Part shown: in pieces, positions 9,105 to 18,315 of the stretch
Layout: each line of letters opens with the position of its first letter
Numbering within the stretch: position 1 is the first letter of the stretch
From: Salinivenus iranica
GTDB taxonomy: Bacteria > Bacteroidota > Rhodothermia > Rhodothermales > Salinibacteraceae
Length of the DNA: 64,000 nt
NCBI GenBank assembly: GCA_002894665.1
Contig: NCRB01000004.1
Span: 28,055-92,054 of the forward strand
Direction: 5' to 3'
The notes under the pieces: generated by a model
Databases searched by the model: none
What the model was told of the DNA's origin: nothing
The model's input: the letters and a program-made list of their open reading frames with translations, nothing else
Position numbers and translations under genes: made by a program

Positions 9105-10382
9105 ATGGTGTCTCCCTTCCGTCCCGACACGGGGGCTTTTTGGGCCCTTCTCCTCGCGGTGGGCCTGCTCGCGACCGGCTGCGGCACCGACACGCGCCCC
9201 CCGGTGCGCACCGGCGCCGAGGTCCTGGCGGCGAACAATTTCGCGGCGCTGCAGGGCGAGCGCGTCGGGCTGATCGTCAACCACACGGCCCGGGTGGACA
9301 CCGCGCACCTCATCGATCGGGTCGCCCGGGCGCCCACCGTGGAGTTGGGCACGATCTTCGCCCCCGAGCACGGCCTTCGCGGGACGGCGGGGGCGGGCCA
9401 GGCGGTCGAGAGCGGGCGCGACCCGCGCACCGGCACGCCCGTCCACAGCCTCTACGGGGACACGCGCCGCCCTACGCAGGAGATGCTGGCGGGGCTCGAC
9501 GCCCTCGTGTTCGACGTACAGGACGTGGGGGCGCGCTTCTACACCTACACGACCACCATGGGCCTTGCGATGCAGGCCGCCGCCGAGGCCAACGTCCGCT
9601 TCGTGGTGCTTGATCGGCCCAATCCCCTCGGCGGCACCTACACGTCCGGCTTCGTGCTGGACCCCGACCACGAGTCGTTTGTCGGGCGCTACCCCATTCC
9701 CGTGGCCCACGGCCTGACCGTCGGCGAGCTGACCCGCCTCGTCAAAGGCAAACGGATGCTTCCGGGGCTCGACTCGCTGTCCCTCTCCGTCGTTAACCTC
9801 GACGGCTGGGACCGCGCCATGCGGTGGCCCGACACGGGGCGCGACTGGACGCCCCCCAGTCCGAATCTCCCGACCTGGGAAACCGCCCTCGTCTACCCCG
9901 GCATGGCGTTCTTTGAGGCCGTGGATGTGAACGAAGGACGGGGCACGGCGCATCCTTTTCTCCAGATTGGGCTCCCGTGGCCCGCGAGCGAAGTACAGGC
10001 GGTGGTGGACACCCTCCGGGGCCGTTCGCTGCCAGGGATCGCCGTCGACACCACTCAGTACACGCCGCAGCCCCGAACGGGCGCCCCCACCCCTCGATAC
10101 GAGGGGCACTCCCTCCATGGGCTCCGACTGCGCATCACCGACCGGACGGCCGTCCGCCCCGTCGAGCTGGGCATTCACACCCTCCATGCCACCTATCAGC
10201 AGGCGCAGGTGCGGGGCGACTCGGCTTTCATTCAGCGCCCCACCCACCTCGACCGCCTGGCCGGCACCGACCGGCTCCGCCGGCTCCTCCGCCAGGGAGC
10301 TTCTCCATCCAACATCGTTGAGTCGTGGCAGGCCAGCGTCGATCGGTTTCGCGAAGAAAGAGGGCCGTCTCTCCTGTACTGA
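9105..10382 (+). CDS. exo-beta-N-acetylmuramidase NamZ-like lipoprotein (DUF1343)
   Basis: DUF1343 proteins include NamZ, which removes terminal MurNAc from peptidoglycan fragments. The protein is 425 residues with a lipoprotein signal: hydrophobic residues 11-23 and lipobox LATGC with Cys26. Characteristic blocks are FAPEHGLRGTAGAGQAV, GLDALVFDVQDVGARFYTY, VVLDRPNPLGG, TWETALVYPGMAFFEAV and NEGRGTAHPF. It is probably anchored in the outer membrane or periplasm. It lies six bases after ndk. The muramidase activity is inferred from family; no mur recycling genes are beside it. Confidence 0.85.
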   Translation: MVSPFRPDTGAFWALLLAVGLLATGCGTDTRPPVRTGAEVLAANNFAALQGERVGLIVNHTARVDTAHLIDRVARAPTVELGTIFAPEHGLRGTAGAGQAVESGRDPRTGTPVHSLYGDTRRPTQEMLAGLDALVFDVQDVGARFYTYTTTMGLAMQAAAEANVRFVVLDRPNPLGGTYTSGFVLDPDHESFVGRYPIPVAHGLTVGELTRLVKGKRMLPGLDSLSLSVVNLDGWDRAMRWPDTGRDWTPPSPNLPTWETALVYPGMAFFEAVDVNEGRGTAHPFLQIGLPWPASEVQAVVDTLRGRSLPGIAVDTTQYTPQPRTGAPTPRYEGHSLHGLRLRITDRTAVRPVELGIHTLHATYQQAQVRGDSAFIQRPTHLDRLAGTDRLRRLLRQGASPSNIVESWQASVDRFREERGPSLLY

Positions 10383-10417
10383 CCGCGCCAGGCCGTGGAT
10401 GCCCCGCTGACGGCGCC

Positions 10418-10660
10418 TTACGCGTCCGCGGCGTCCGCCTCGTCGTCGGGCCACCAGAGCAGGCCGTACCCAACTACCGCGTAGCCCGCAAGAATGAGCA
10501 GCGGCGATACCGTCAGCGAAACGAAGCCCAAAAACTCACCCTCCAGATACATCGCCGTGAACCCGACCACGATGAGCAACAATCCTCCCAAAAGCAGCAG
10601 GTAGTTGCGCTTTTCGAAGACGAGCGCTCGTCGCCGCTTCTGCTTCGAAGACTTGGGCAT
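10418..10660 (-). CDS. DUF3098 family small membrane protein
   Basis: An 80-residue protein from the ATG at 10658-10660 (MPKSSKQKRRRALVFEKRNY). It has a basic N terminus, two transmembrane segments (LLLLGGLLLIVVGFTAMYL and the LLILAGYAVVGYGLLWW region) and an acidic tail. The FEKRNYLLLLGGLLLIVVGF pattern is typical of DUF3098, a family common in Bacteroidota, often near cell-division or cell-wall genes. The function is not established. It is divergent from the dacB gene. Confidence 0.8.
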   Translation of the reverse strand: MPKSSKQKRRRALVFEKRNYLLLLGGLLLIVVGFTAMYLEGEFLGFVSLTVSPLLILAGYAVVGYGLLWWPDDEADAADA

Positions 10661-10806
10661 AATCAGAGAACAACACGACAATTCAAAAAAAGATGAGGGC
10701 CCCGCCCTCCCTAAGCGCGGCCCGATTTTGCGTGACGGAGCGGAAACCAAGGGGCGCGGCGAAAGGTTCCAGTTTCTTGCACGCTTTTGCCCCACTCCCC
10801 ACTCGT

Positions 10807-12252
10807 ATGCGTCGCTCCTGGCTGCTCGTCTCGTTCGTCTGCGTCGCCGTGGTCCTTGGCGGCATGGGCCCCGCCTCGACCGCTCCTCCGCTGAGCGACC
10901 GCATCGACACGCTGCTGCAGCGCTGGCAGGCCAACGACGCCTTTTGGGGCGTGAGCATCTACGATGTGGACACGGGCGAGATGCTCTACAGCCGAAACGC
11001 GGAGCGCGGCTTCCTCCCGGCCTCCAACCAGAAGCTGGTCACCACCGCGGCGGCGCTCGACCTGCTCGGGGGCACGCACCGCTACGAGACGACGCTCCAT
11101 TTCGACGGCACGACGGAGGGGGCCGTACTGCGCGGCGACTTGATGCTGGACGGCAGCGGCGACCCCACCTTTGGCAGTTTGGAGATGCGCAGCCCCGATC
11201 CGCTGAAAGCCTGGGCGGAGCGCCTGGCGGAGATGGGGGTGGAGCGGATTGAGGGCCGCCTGATCGGCAACGACAACGCCTTCGACGACCGCCCCTACCC
11301 CGACGGCTGGACGGTCAACTACATTACCCGCCAGAAGGGGCGCCACCTGGGGGCCAGTGCCGGGGCCCTGTCGTACCGGGACAACGTCGTTCCCGTCACC
11401 ATCGACGCCACGAGCCCCGGCGAGCCCCCTCGGGCGGCCGTCCACCCCCCAGAGATCGTGTCGCTGGACAACCAGGCCACCACCAGCGCACGCTGGCGGG
11501 GCAGCACCCTGCAGGTCGAGCGCACCTTCTCCACGAACGAGCTGGTCCTGACCGGCTCCGTCGCCCGCTCCTACGACGGCAGCCTTGCGGTGCCCGTCAG
11601 CAATCCGACGCACTTCACCCTCCGGAGCTTCCAGCATCACCTCGAAGAGGCGGGGATCAAAACAGACCTGGACCTGGTGGACATCGACACCCTCGAAGAC
11701 GCCCCGGCGCGCACGTCGCCCCTCTTCGTGTCGCACTCCCCCCCGCTCGCCGAGATCGTCTCCGTCATCAACAAGGAAAGCAACAATTTTTACGCCGAGC
11801 AGGTCTTCCGAAGCTTTGGCTGGGGCGGGTCCACACGTGGGGCGGCCCGCCGGACCGAATCCTTCCTGCGCAGGGCCGATGTGGACCCTCGGACCGTGCG
11901 CATTTCGGACGGCTCGGGCCTCTCGCGCAAAAACCTGATCACCCCACGGGCCCTGGCCAAGCTGCTGGCCCACATGGCCGACCACTCCGAACGCGACGCG
12001 TTTCAGTCCTCACTCGCCCGGGGCGGGGAGCGCAACACCACCCTCAACTACCGGCTGGACGGGGGCGTGTCGGCCAAGACGGGCTCGCTTGAATTCGTAC
12101 GGGCCCTTAGCGGCTACACCGAGCGCCCCAACGGAAACCAGGTCGCGTTCGTCCTCTTCGCCAACAACTACACCGGGCCGTCCTATCAGATTACGGAGAC
12201 CATCGACGCCGTGGTCGAGGCCATCCGCTCCGTCCCCCGCGTAGCGTCCTGA
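10807..12252 (+). CDS. dacB: D-alanyl-D-alanine carboxypeptidase/endopeptidase, PBP4 type
   Basis: Penicillin-binding protein of the S13 peptidase family that trims or cleaves peptidoglycan cross-links in the periplasm. From ATG 10807 the protein is 481 residues with a signal peptide (MRRSWLLVSFVCVAVVLGG). The three catalytic motifs are visible: SNQK (Ser73-Lys76), SNN near residue 324 within NKESNNFYAE, and KTGS near 424. The S13-specific insertion domain lies between the first and second motifs. The longer frame starting at 10693 adds an Arg-rich stretch and is rejected. mreD follows 34 bases later, so a cell-wall operon is likely. Confidence 0.93.
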   Translation: MRRSWLLVSFVCVAVVLGGMGPASTAPPLSDRIDTLLQRWQANDAFWGVSIYDVDTGEMLYSRNAERGFLPASNQKLVTTAAALDLLGGTHRYETTLHFDGTTEGAVLRGDLMLDGSGDPTFGSLEMRSPDPLKAWAERLAEMGVERIEGRLIGNDNAFDDRPYPDGWTVNYITRQKGRHLGASAGALSYRDNVVPVTIDATSPGEPPRAAVHPPEIVSLDNQATTSARWRGSTLQVERTFSTNELVLTGSVARSYDGSLAVPVSNPTHFTLRSFQHHLEEAGIKTDLDLVDIDTLEDAPARTSPLFVSHSPPLAEIVSVINKESNNFYAEQVFRSFGWGGSTRGAARRTESFLRRADVDPRTVRISDGSGLSRKNLITPRALAKLLAHMADHSERDAFQSSLARGGERNTTLNYRLDGGVSAKTGSLEFVRALSGYTERPNGNQVAFVLFANNYTGPSYQITETIDAVVEAIRSVPRVAS

Positions 12253-12286
12253 TTCGCCCGGTTTTTCGCTCGTCTCGCCCGTCGGC

Positions 12287-12754
12287 ATGTCCGCCTCCGC
12301 CCGCCGCCTCCTTGTCGCCCTCGGTGTATTCGTCCTTCAGTGGCTCATCCTGGGCCGGCTTCGGCTCTGGGGCGCGTACCCCGACGCCGTCCTGCTCTTC
12401 CTCGCGTGGTATGCCCTGCGCGAGGGGCGACAGCGCGGCACCCTCACCGGATTCGCCCTCGGGGCCCTGATGGACGTGGTCTACGGCACCTGGGGCATCC
12501 ACATGTTCGTAAAGACGCTGGTCGGGTTCAGCGTTGGGTCGTTCGCGATCGACGAGCGGGCCGCCCTCCTCATCCGCCCGCTCCAGGCCGTGCTGGGCAG
12601 CCTGGCCGTGGCCCTCCTCCACAACGGCCTGCTCGTGGTGCTGCTGGCCCTCCAGACGGAGGCGACGATCGGATTCCTAATTTACGGGCTGTGGCTGGGC
12701 TCGGCCGCCTACACCGCCGCCGTGGGGTACCTCACGTCTCTCTTCATGCAGTAG
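12287..12754 (+). CDS. mreD: rod shape-determining protein MreD-like
   Basis: A 155-residue integral membrane protein with about five hydrophobic segments. It starts SASARRLLVALGVFVLQWLI and contains the MreD-like patterns YPDAVLLFLAWYALREGRQR and GTLTGFALGALMDVVYG. MreD is part of the elongasome with MreB, MreC, PBP2 and RodA. No mreB or mreC is visible here, only dacB upstream, so the assignment rests on topology and these motifs. It is convergent with dapA. Confidence 0.75.
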   Translation: MSASARRLLVALGVFVLQWLILGRLRLWGAYPDAVLLFLAWYALREGRQRGTLTGFALGALMDVVYGTWGIHMFVKTLVGFSVGSFAIDERAALLIRPLQAVLGSLAVALLHNGLLVVLLALQTEATIGFLIYGLWLGSAAYTAAVGYLTSLFMQ

Positions 12755-12755
12755 A

Positions 12756-12783
12756 GCGCATGCCGTAGGGCGCATGCCGCAGG
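12756..12783. repeat. two tandem 14-base repeats between mreD and dapA
   Basis: GCGCATGCCGTAGG is followed directly by GCGCATGCCGCAGG, and a decayed third copy begins at 12784. It fills the convergent gap between mreD and dapA. No function is evident. Confidence 0.5.
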
Positions 12784-12790
12784 GCGCGTC

Positions 12791-13699
12791 CTACGCCGCG
12801 GCCACGTCCAGGAAGTCGTCGAAGGCCGCCAGGACGCGCTGCCGCACCGGGGCCCGTTCGTCCAGGGCCACGAGGGGGAGGCGCACGTGCGGTTCCATCC
12901 ACCCCATCGCCGCGCACACGTCCTTGATCGGGATGGGATTCGTTTCCAGGAAGCACGCCCGCATGGCTGGCAGCAGCTCAAAATGCTTCTCGCGGGCCGC
13001 GGCGAGGTCGCCCGCGCGGGCCGCCGCCACCATCGCACGCGTGGGCTCCGGCAGGGCGTTGGCGACGACGGACACGACGCCGTCGCCCCCCATGGCCAGA
13101 ATGGGAAGCGTCATCTCGTCGTCTCCGGAGTAGACCCCAAACCCCTCGGGCCGATGCTGCAGAATATCCCCGATCTGCTCAAGGTCGCCGGAGGCCTCCT
13201 TCACCCCCACCACCTGCGGCACCTCCTCCGCGAGGTGCAGCGTCGTTTCGGCCTTCACGTTGAAGCCGGTCCGGCCGGGCACGTTGTAGAGGATGAGGGG
13301 CGCGTCGGCCGCCGCGGCGATCGTCTCGACGTGCGCCACGAAGCCGTCCTGGGGCGGCTTGTTGTAGTAGGGCCCCACCACCAGCAGGCCGTCCGCCCCG
13401 GCCGCCACGGCCGCCTCCGAGAAGCGCACACTCTCGTCGGTGTTGTTGGTGCCCGTGCCCACGATGACGGGCACGCGTCCGTCCGCCGTCTCGACTGCAC
13501 AATCCACAAGTCGACGGCGCTCCTCGGCGGTCACGGTCGGGTTTTCGCCCGTGGTGCCCAGCACCACGAGGCCCGACACCCCGCCGGTGATCTGTCGCTC
13601 AATCAGATCGCAAAAGGCGGCCTCATCAATCTCGTCGTCGGCCGTGAAGGGAGTCACGAGCGCAGGGGCCACCCCGCGGAAAAAGAGGTCGTCGGCCAT
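12791..13699 (-). CDS. dapA: 4-hydroxy-tetrahydrodipicolinate synthase
   Basis: Condenses pyruvate with aspartate semialdehyde in lysine and diaminopimelate synthesis. The protein is 302 residues from ATG 13699. Family motifs are GVAPALVTPFTADDEID, VVLGTTGENPTVTAEE (pyruvate-binding TT), ILYNVPGRTGFN (catalytic Tyr and Arg) and VVGVKEASGD with the Schiff-base Lys. It lies 40 bases downstream of dapB, so the two successive enzymes are probably cotranscribed. Confidence 0.96.
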   Translation of the reverse strand: MADDLFFRGVAPALVTPFTADDEIDEAAFCDLIERQITGGVSGLVVLGTTGENPTVTAEERRRLVDCAVETADGRVPVIVGTGTNNTDESVRFSEAAVAAGADGLLVVGPYYNKPPQDGFVAHVETIAAAADAPLILYNVPGRTGFNVKAETTLHLAEEVPQVVGVKEASGDLEQIGDILQHRPEGFGVYSGDDEMTLPILAMGGDGVVSVVANALPEPTRAMVAAARAGDLAAAREKHFELLPAMRACFLETNPIPIKDVCAAMGWMEPHVRLPLVALDERAPVRQRVLAAFDDFLDVAAA

Positions 13700-13739
13700 C
13701 GGTCGGGAAGAGGGATTGTTAGAAGGTCGCGCGTCGGTG

Positions 13740-14495
13740 CTACGTGGACGGGGCCGCGTCGGCGAGCCAGTCCGACAGCATGTCGTCGAGGGTGAAGAGG
13801 CCCGATCGGCCCTGAATCCACTCGGCGGCCCGGACCGCCCCCACCGCAAAGCCGCGTCGGCCCTTGGCCCGGTGCCGGAAGGCGATGCGGTCGAAGGGGC
13901 TGTCGAAGCTCACCGTGTGCTCCCCGTGAACGGTGCCCGCCCGGGTAGCCGTGACGTGAACGGCGGACGGATCGATCCGCCCGTGCTGCGTCTCCGGTTC
14001 CACGTGGTCCTTTCGTTCCAGTCCCTTCACCACATGCTCCCCCAGCATGGTCGCCGTGCCGCTGGGGCTATCGGCCTTTTGGGTGTGGTGCGTCTCCTGA
14101 ACGAAGGCGTCGTAGTCCTCCAGCTCATCGAGAAGCGGCAGGGCGGCCTCCAGGGCCGTTCGGAGCACGGCGACGCCCACCGAAAAGTTGGGCGCGTAGA
14201 GCAGGCTCGCCCCGTGCTCCTGTACCCACCCCTCCACGGCATCGAGCTCGTCATACCATCCGGTGGTCCCCACCACCGCCGGCAGGTTCCACTCGCAGTA
14301 CCGGCGAAGGTGATCGAGGGCGCACCCTGGAAGCGAAAAATCCACGGCCACGTCCACGTCCGAGAGGGCGGACGGGTCGGCGTCTTCGAAGGGGCGCCCG
14401 GAATCAAAGCGGGGCCCAATCGTGTGTCCCTGGTCGGTCGCCACCTCCGCGACGGCCTGTCCCATTTGTCCGGTGCCCACGAGTGCAAGAACCAT
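13740..14495 (-). CDS. dapB: 4-hydroxy-tetrahydrodipicolinate reductase
   Basis: Reduces the DapA product with NAD(P)H. From ATG 14495 (MVLALVGTGQMGQAVAEV) the protein is 251 residues. It has the Rossmann glycine motif GTGQMG, VDFSLPG, VVGTTGW, and the catalytic region THHTQKADSPSGTA with the His-His pair and Lys. It is slightly shorter than the E. coli enzyme (273). The frame continues upstream to 14633, but that part is intergenic in character and overlaps the tRNA leader. Confidence 0.95.
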   Translation of the reverse strand: MVLALVGTGQMGQAVAEVATDQGHTIGPRFDSGRPFEDADPSALSDVDVAVDFSLPGCALDHLRRYCEWNLPAVVGTTGWYDELDAVEGWVQEHGASLLYAPNFSVGVAVLRTALEAALPLLDELEDYDAFVQETHHTQKADSPSGTATMLGEHVVKGLERKDHVEPETQHGRIDPSAVHVTATRAGTVHGEHTVSFDSPFDRIAFRHRAKGRRGFAVGAVRAAEWIQGRSGLFTLDDMLSDWLADAAPST

Positions 14496-14714
14496 GTGAA
14501 GGAAAACCGATAAACGAGAGAAACGACGAAAGCGGTCGTGCCGGGACCTCCTTGTAAGGGCGACGGCGGCCAGTATTCCGGCCGCAAATTTTTGTGAAAT
14601 GGGCAGCTCCACTGCGGAGCGTGGAACGTCCACAGTTGGCGCATGTAGATCGCACTGGAACGCGAGAGATCACCCGCTGAGGGACTCTCGCCCCGATGCC
14701 CCCACGGGCGCATC

Positions 14715-14790
<76 letters not shown>

Positions 14791-14808
14791 CAACATGTTG
14801 GCTTTTTT

Positions 14809-14866
14809 GATGCCCCGGGCTGCGCCCCCTCCCTCCCCGCCCCGCAGTCCCGGGGCATCTTTTTTT
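14809..14866 (+). terminator. rho-independent terminator after tRNA-Ala
   Basis: GATGCCCCGGG (14809-14819) pairs perfectly with CCCGGGGCATC (14849-14859) and is followed by seven T residues. The pyrimidine-rich loop is 29 bases. It begins 19 bases after the tRNA. Confidence 0.87.
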
Positions 14867-14908
14867 GCCCGTCCGGCGGCCGCGGCCCCTCCCCTCCTCA
14901 CCGGGGTC

Positions 14909-14920
14909 GGAAGCGCTTCC
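14909..14920. promoter_or_regulatory. palindrome GGAAGCGCTTCC upstream of fbaB
   Basis: A perfect 12-base palindrome, with AA to its right as in the copy at 53737-53752. It lies between the tRNA terminator and the likely fbaB promoter, about 165 bases before the fbaB start. A second inverted repeat, TTTCTG-TAG-CAGAAA, lies at 14936-14950. An operator for a LacI-like regulator is an inference. Confidence 0.35.
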
Positions 14921-14973
14921 AACAATTCTTCGTCGTTTCTGTAGCAGAAATGTGCGCCGGAAGTCCTACGGCG

Positions 14974-15005
14974 TTGTATCCTCTCCCGGCTACCGTTTAC
15001 CTTAG
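14974..15005 (+). promoter_or_regulatory. candidate fbaB promoter
   Basis: TTG at 14974-14976 and TACCTTAG at 14998-15005 are separated by 21 bases. This resembles the Bacteroidota pattern TTTG...TAnnTTTG. It lies 79 bases before the fbaB ATG. A similar arrangement precedes dnaA. Confidence 0.35.
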
Positions 15006-15083
15006 AACTCTCCTCTCCCGTAGACGGGAGCCGGAGCGCATCCATTTGTCCGTGTCCGTCGCATTATCTCGTTCCGATACCCC

Positions 15084-16166
15084 ATGGCCCAGACACCCCT
15101 CACCCGCATCGCCGACCTGCTCGGCGACGAAGCCGACGACCTCCTCAACCACACCTGTGACACCATCCCGAAGAAGGACCTGCACCTCCCGGGCGGCGAC
15201 TTCGTGGATCGCGTGTGGCACGACTCCGACCGCAACCCGCGCGTCCTCCGCTCGCTCCAGCAGCTCTTCGACCACGGCCGGCTGAGCGGCTCCGGCTACC
15301 TCTCCATCCTGCCGGTCGACCAGGGCATCGAGCACTCCGCCGGCACCAGCTTCGCCCCGAACCCGATCTACTTCGACCCCGAGAACATCGTGAAGCTGGC
15401 GATGGAGGGGGGCTGCAACGCGGTCGCCTCCACGTACGGCGTGCTCGGCTCGATCGCCCGCAAGTACGCCCACAAGATTCCCTTCATCCTGAAGGTCAAC
15501 CACAGCGAGCTGCTTAGCTACCCCAACCGCTACGACCAGGTGCCCTACGCCCAGGTCGAGGACGCCTACGACATGGGCTGCGTCGGCATCGGCGCCACCG
15601 TGTACTGGGGCTCTGAGGAGTCGAATCGCCAGCTGCAGGAGATCTCGAAGATGTTCTCCTACGCCCACGAGCTGGGCATGGCGACCATCCTGTGGTGCTA
15701 CGTGCGCAACAAGTCGTTCGTCATCAACGGCACCAACTACGAGGCCTCCGCCGACCTCACCGGACAGGCCAACCACCTCGGCGCCACCATCGAGGCCGAC
15801 ATCATCAAGGCCAAGCAGCCCACCGTCAACGGCGGGTACAAGGCCGTGCAGGAGAACCTCGACGGGGGCTACGCCAAGGACGCCTCGGGCGTGTACGAGA
15901 ACTTGACGACCGACCACCCGATCGACCTGACGCGCTACCAGGTCGCAAACAACTACATGGGCCGCTGCGGGCTCATCAACTCGGGCGGCGCCAGCGGCGA
16001 AAACGACCTGGAGCAGGTCGTGCGCACCGCCGTGATCAACAAGCGCGCCGGCGGCATGGGCCTCATCACTGGACGCAAGTCGTTCCAGAAGCCGATGGAG
16101 GACGGCGTCGAGATTCTGAACGCGATCCAGGACGTCTACCTCAACGACGACATCACCGTCGCGTAG
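15084..16166 (+). CDS. fbaB: fructose-bisphosphate aldolase class I (FbaB/DhnA type)
   Basis: Reversible cleavage of fructose-1,6-bisphosphate through a Schiff base in glycolysis and gluconeogenesis. The protein is 360 residues. Blocks are [51 protein letters not shown], the [11 protein letters not shown] strand, and [20 protein letters not shown] near the C terminus carrying phosphate-binding and catalytic residues. The archaeal-type class I enzyme is common in Bacteroidota. A promoter-like element and a palindrome lie upstream. A weak hairpin (GAGGGCG, 16196-16202, with CGCCCTC, 16220-16226) follows but lacks a T-run. Confidence 0.94.
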   Translation: MAQTPLTRIADLLGDEADDLLNHTCDTIPKKDLHLPGGDFVDRVWHDSDRNPRVLRSLQQLFDHGRLSGSGYLSILPVDQGIEHSAGTSFAPNPIYFDPENIVKLAMEGGCNAVASTYGVLGSIARKYAHKIPFILKVNHSELLSYPNRYDQVPYAQVEDAYDMGCVGIGATVYWGSEESNRQLQEISKMFSYAHELGMATILWCYVRNKSFVINGTNYEASADLTGQANHLGATIEADIIKAKQPTVNGGYKAVQENLDGGYAKDASGVYENLTTDHPIDLTRYQVANNYMGRCGLINSGGASGENDLEQVVRTAVINKRAGGMGLITGRKSFQKPMEDGVEILNAIQDVYLNDDITVA

Positions 16167-16312
16167 GCCTCGATTGCCATTCTGAACGACAGTTTGAGGG
16201 CGGCCTCCATCCCGGGGGTCGCCCTCGCTGTATGTTGACGTCCCGCTGAACTCGACCGCGCCCCTTTGCGTTCGGATGACCCGCTTTCTCGCGCCCACGT
16301 CGTCCCCAACGC

Positions 16313-18133
16313 ATGCCCGACGCTGACTCTTCTCCCACGGCCCCCAACGGCGCCTCTGCGCCTCCCTCCGATTCCCCCATGCCGTCCGACCTCGCCCCCT
16401 ACACGACCCACTACCCGTCCTGGGCCCAGGAGCTGGCGCGCAAGTACTTCACCAAAACCGTCTCCACCTTCATCCTGCACGGCGACATTCGCGACGTGGT
16501 GCCCACGCAGAACCGCGACGGCAACCGCATCTATCCGTCGCTCCGCCGCTTCCTCACCGACGACCTCTTCGCCGCCCGCGACCTCGTGGTGTTCTACGAC
16601 CGCAGCGCCGGCATCCACTTCGCCGACGAGGCCTCCAAAAAGGACTTCAACCGCGCCCTCTCCGGCCACGACACCATCTTCGGCACCGAGTACCAGAAGA
16701 ACCTGCCGAAGGACCCGCCGCGCGTCTTTTCGCTCCTGGAAAACTACTTCCGCCTCCGCCTCTCCGACGGCAAGCGCGTCGCCTGCATCCTCGACTACGC
16801 CGAAACGATCGTGCCCATGGCCGAGGCGTCGATGTACTCGGCCGAGGACCGGCAGGCGCTCGTCTACCTGCAGAAGTGGTCGCGCGAGTCGCTCTTTCTG
16901 GAGAACGACTTTACCCTCACGCTCCTCACCGAAAACCTGACGGACCTGAACCAGCAGTTCGTCCAGAGCCCCCACACGGCCGAAATCCACGTCCCCATCC
17001 CCGAGGAGTCGGACCGGCGGCAGTACATCGAGTGGGCCCTCGAGGACCGACGCGACACCTTCGACGCGCACTCCGACGTGTCCGGCGCCGCCCTGGCCAG
17101 CAACAGCGCCGGCCTCAACTACACCCAGCTCCGCACCATCCTGGCCGACACGCTGGAGAACAAGAACCGGCTGACGCCCGACACGCTCTCGGACCTCAAG
17201 AAGGAGTTCATTGAGGCCGAGGCGTACGGGCTCCTCGAGTTTATCGAGACCGACAACACGCTCGACCTCGTGGCCGGGCACACCGAGGCGAAACACCACC
17301 TCCGCCAGGCCGCCCGCGCGGTGCAGACGGGCCGCCACGAGGTGCTGCCGATGGGCTACCTGGTGAGCGGCCCCGTCGGCTGCGGCAAAACCTTCCTCAT
17401 CAACTGCTTCGCCGGCGAAATCGGCATCCCGATGGTGAAGCTGAAGAACTTCCGCTCGCAGTGGCAGGGCGTAACGGAGGGCAACCTGGAAAAAATCCTG
17501 AACCTGCTGGAGGCGATGACGCCGGTGGCCGTGATGATTGACGAGGCCGACGCCGCCCTCGGCGACCGCGATGCACAGGGCGACAGCGGGGTGAGCCAGC
17601 GCGTCTTCTCGCAGATCGTCTCGTTCATGAGCAACCCGAAGCACCGGGGCCGTGTGATCTTCTTCCTCGTCACGGCCCGCCCCGACCTCATGCCCGTCGA
17701 CCTGAAGCGGCAGGGCCGAGCCGAGGAGCACCTCTCGCTCTTCTATCCGCACACGCGAGCGGATCGGGAGGAGCTGCTGCAGGTGATGATGAACCGGACG
17801 GGCGTGGACCTGCCGATGGACGCCGTGCCGCGCGAGCTGCTCGAGGGCGAGCGCACCTACAGCGGGGCCGACATGGAGGCCGTCCTCACGCGGGCCGCCT
17901 TCCGCGCCGCGGGTCAGAACGACGGCCACGTGACGCCCGAGATTCTGCAGGAGACCGTCAACGACTTCATCCCGCCTACCTACCCCACGGAGGTGGAGCT
18001 GCAACAACTGGCCGCGGTGCTGGAGTGCACGAGCCGCGACCTGCTCCCCGAGCGCTTCCGCCAGATGGACCGGGCGGACGTGGTCGAACGCCTCACCATG
18101 CTGAAGCGGCAGGTGGACTCGTCGGTGGTGTGA
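16313..18133 (+). CDS. tandem AAA ATPase, Ycf46-like, with degenerate first AAA domain
   Basis: A 606-residue protein. The N-terminal AAA-like domain (about residues 40-240) has ILHGDIRDVV where a Walker A loop would be, so it is probably inactive for ATP hydrolysis. The second domain has a full Walker A (GPVGCGKTF, near 352-360), Walker B (AVMIDEADAAL, near 406-416), a sensor-like VTARPD segment and the C-terminal helical lid (TYSGADMEAVLTRAAF). This architecture resembles the Ycf46 group, whose role in bacteria is poorly defined. It follows fbaB on the same strand after 146 bases. It is followed by an AT-rich region. Confidence 0.8.
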   Translation: MPDADSSPTAPNGASAPPSDSPMPSDLAPYTTHYPSWAQELARKYFTKTVSTFILHGDIRDVVPTQNRDGNRIYPSLRRFLTDDLFAARDLVVFYDRSAGIHFADEASKKDFNRALSGHDTIFGTEYQKNLPKDPPRVFSLLENYFRLRLSDGKRVACILDYAETIVPMAEASMYSAEDRQALVYLQKWSRESLFLENDFTLTLLTENLTDLNQQFVQSPHTAEIHVPIPEESDRRQYIEWALEDRRDTFDAHSDVSGAALASNSAGLNYTQLRTILADTLENKNRLTPDTLSDLKKEFIEAEAYGLLEFIETDNTLDLVAGHTEAKHHLRQAARAVQTGRHEVLPMGYLVSGPVGCGKTFLINCFAGEIGIPMVKLKNFRSQWQGVTEGNLEKILNLLEAMTPVAVMIDEADAALGDRDAQGDSGVSQRVFSQIVSFMSNPKHRGRVIFFLVTARPDLMPVDLKRQGRAEEHLSLFYPHTRADREELLQVMMNRTGVDLPMDAVPRELLEGERTYSGADMEAVLTRAAFRAAGQNDGHVTPEILQETVNDFIPPTYPTEVELQQLAAVLECTSRDLLPERFRQMDRADVVERLTMLKRQVDSSVV

Positions 18134-18315
18134 GGCTGCTGTTCACCTCGCTTATTATGCCGACCCGTTTACCAGAAGATCGCTCCCGATACCGACACAG
18201 CCCTGCCGTTCATGCGCTTGACAGGAGTGCCCATTCATCATATGCTGAACGGATCCGTGATACGACACGGAGGAAGTCCAGATATGATATGTTATGCACA
18301 CAGGGGTAAAAGAAC
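18134..18315. other. AT-richer intergenic region at the edge of an accessory patch
   Basis: No gene is seen. Base composition drops abruptly to lower GC after the ATPase stop codon. The AT-rich stretch around 18280-18310 (ATATGATATGTTATGC) is promoter-like for the following membrane gene. Confidence 0.4.

Noticed and set aside
8430..10454. Open frame of 674 codons on the minus strand
   Set aside because: It covers ndk and the DUF1343 gene in antisense, both supported by motifs.
12756..12800. Possible CRISPR-like or other regular array
   Set aside because: Only two full copies of a 14-base unit in direct contact, without spacers.
16136..18007. Open frame of 623 codons on the minus strand
   Set aside because: It is antisense to the AAA ATPase with its Walker motifs; no domain can be seen in it.
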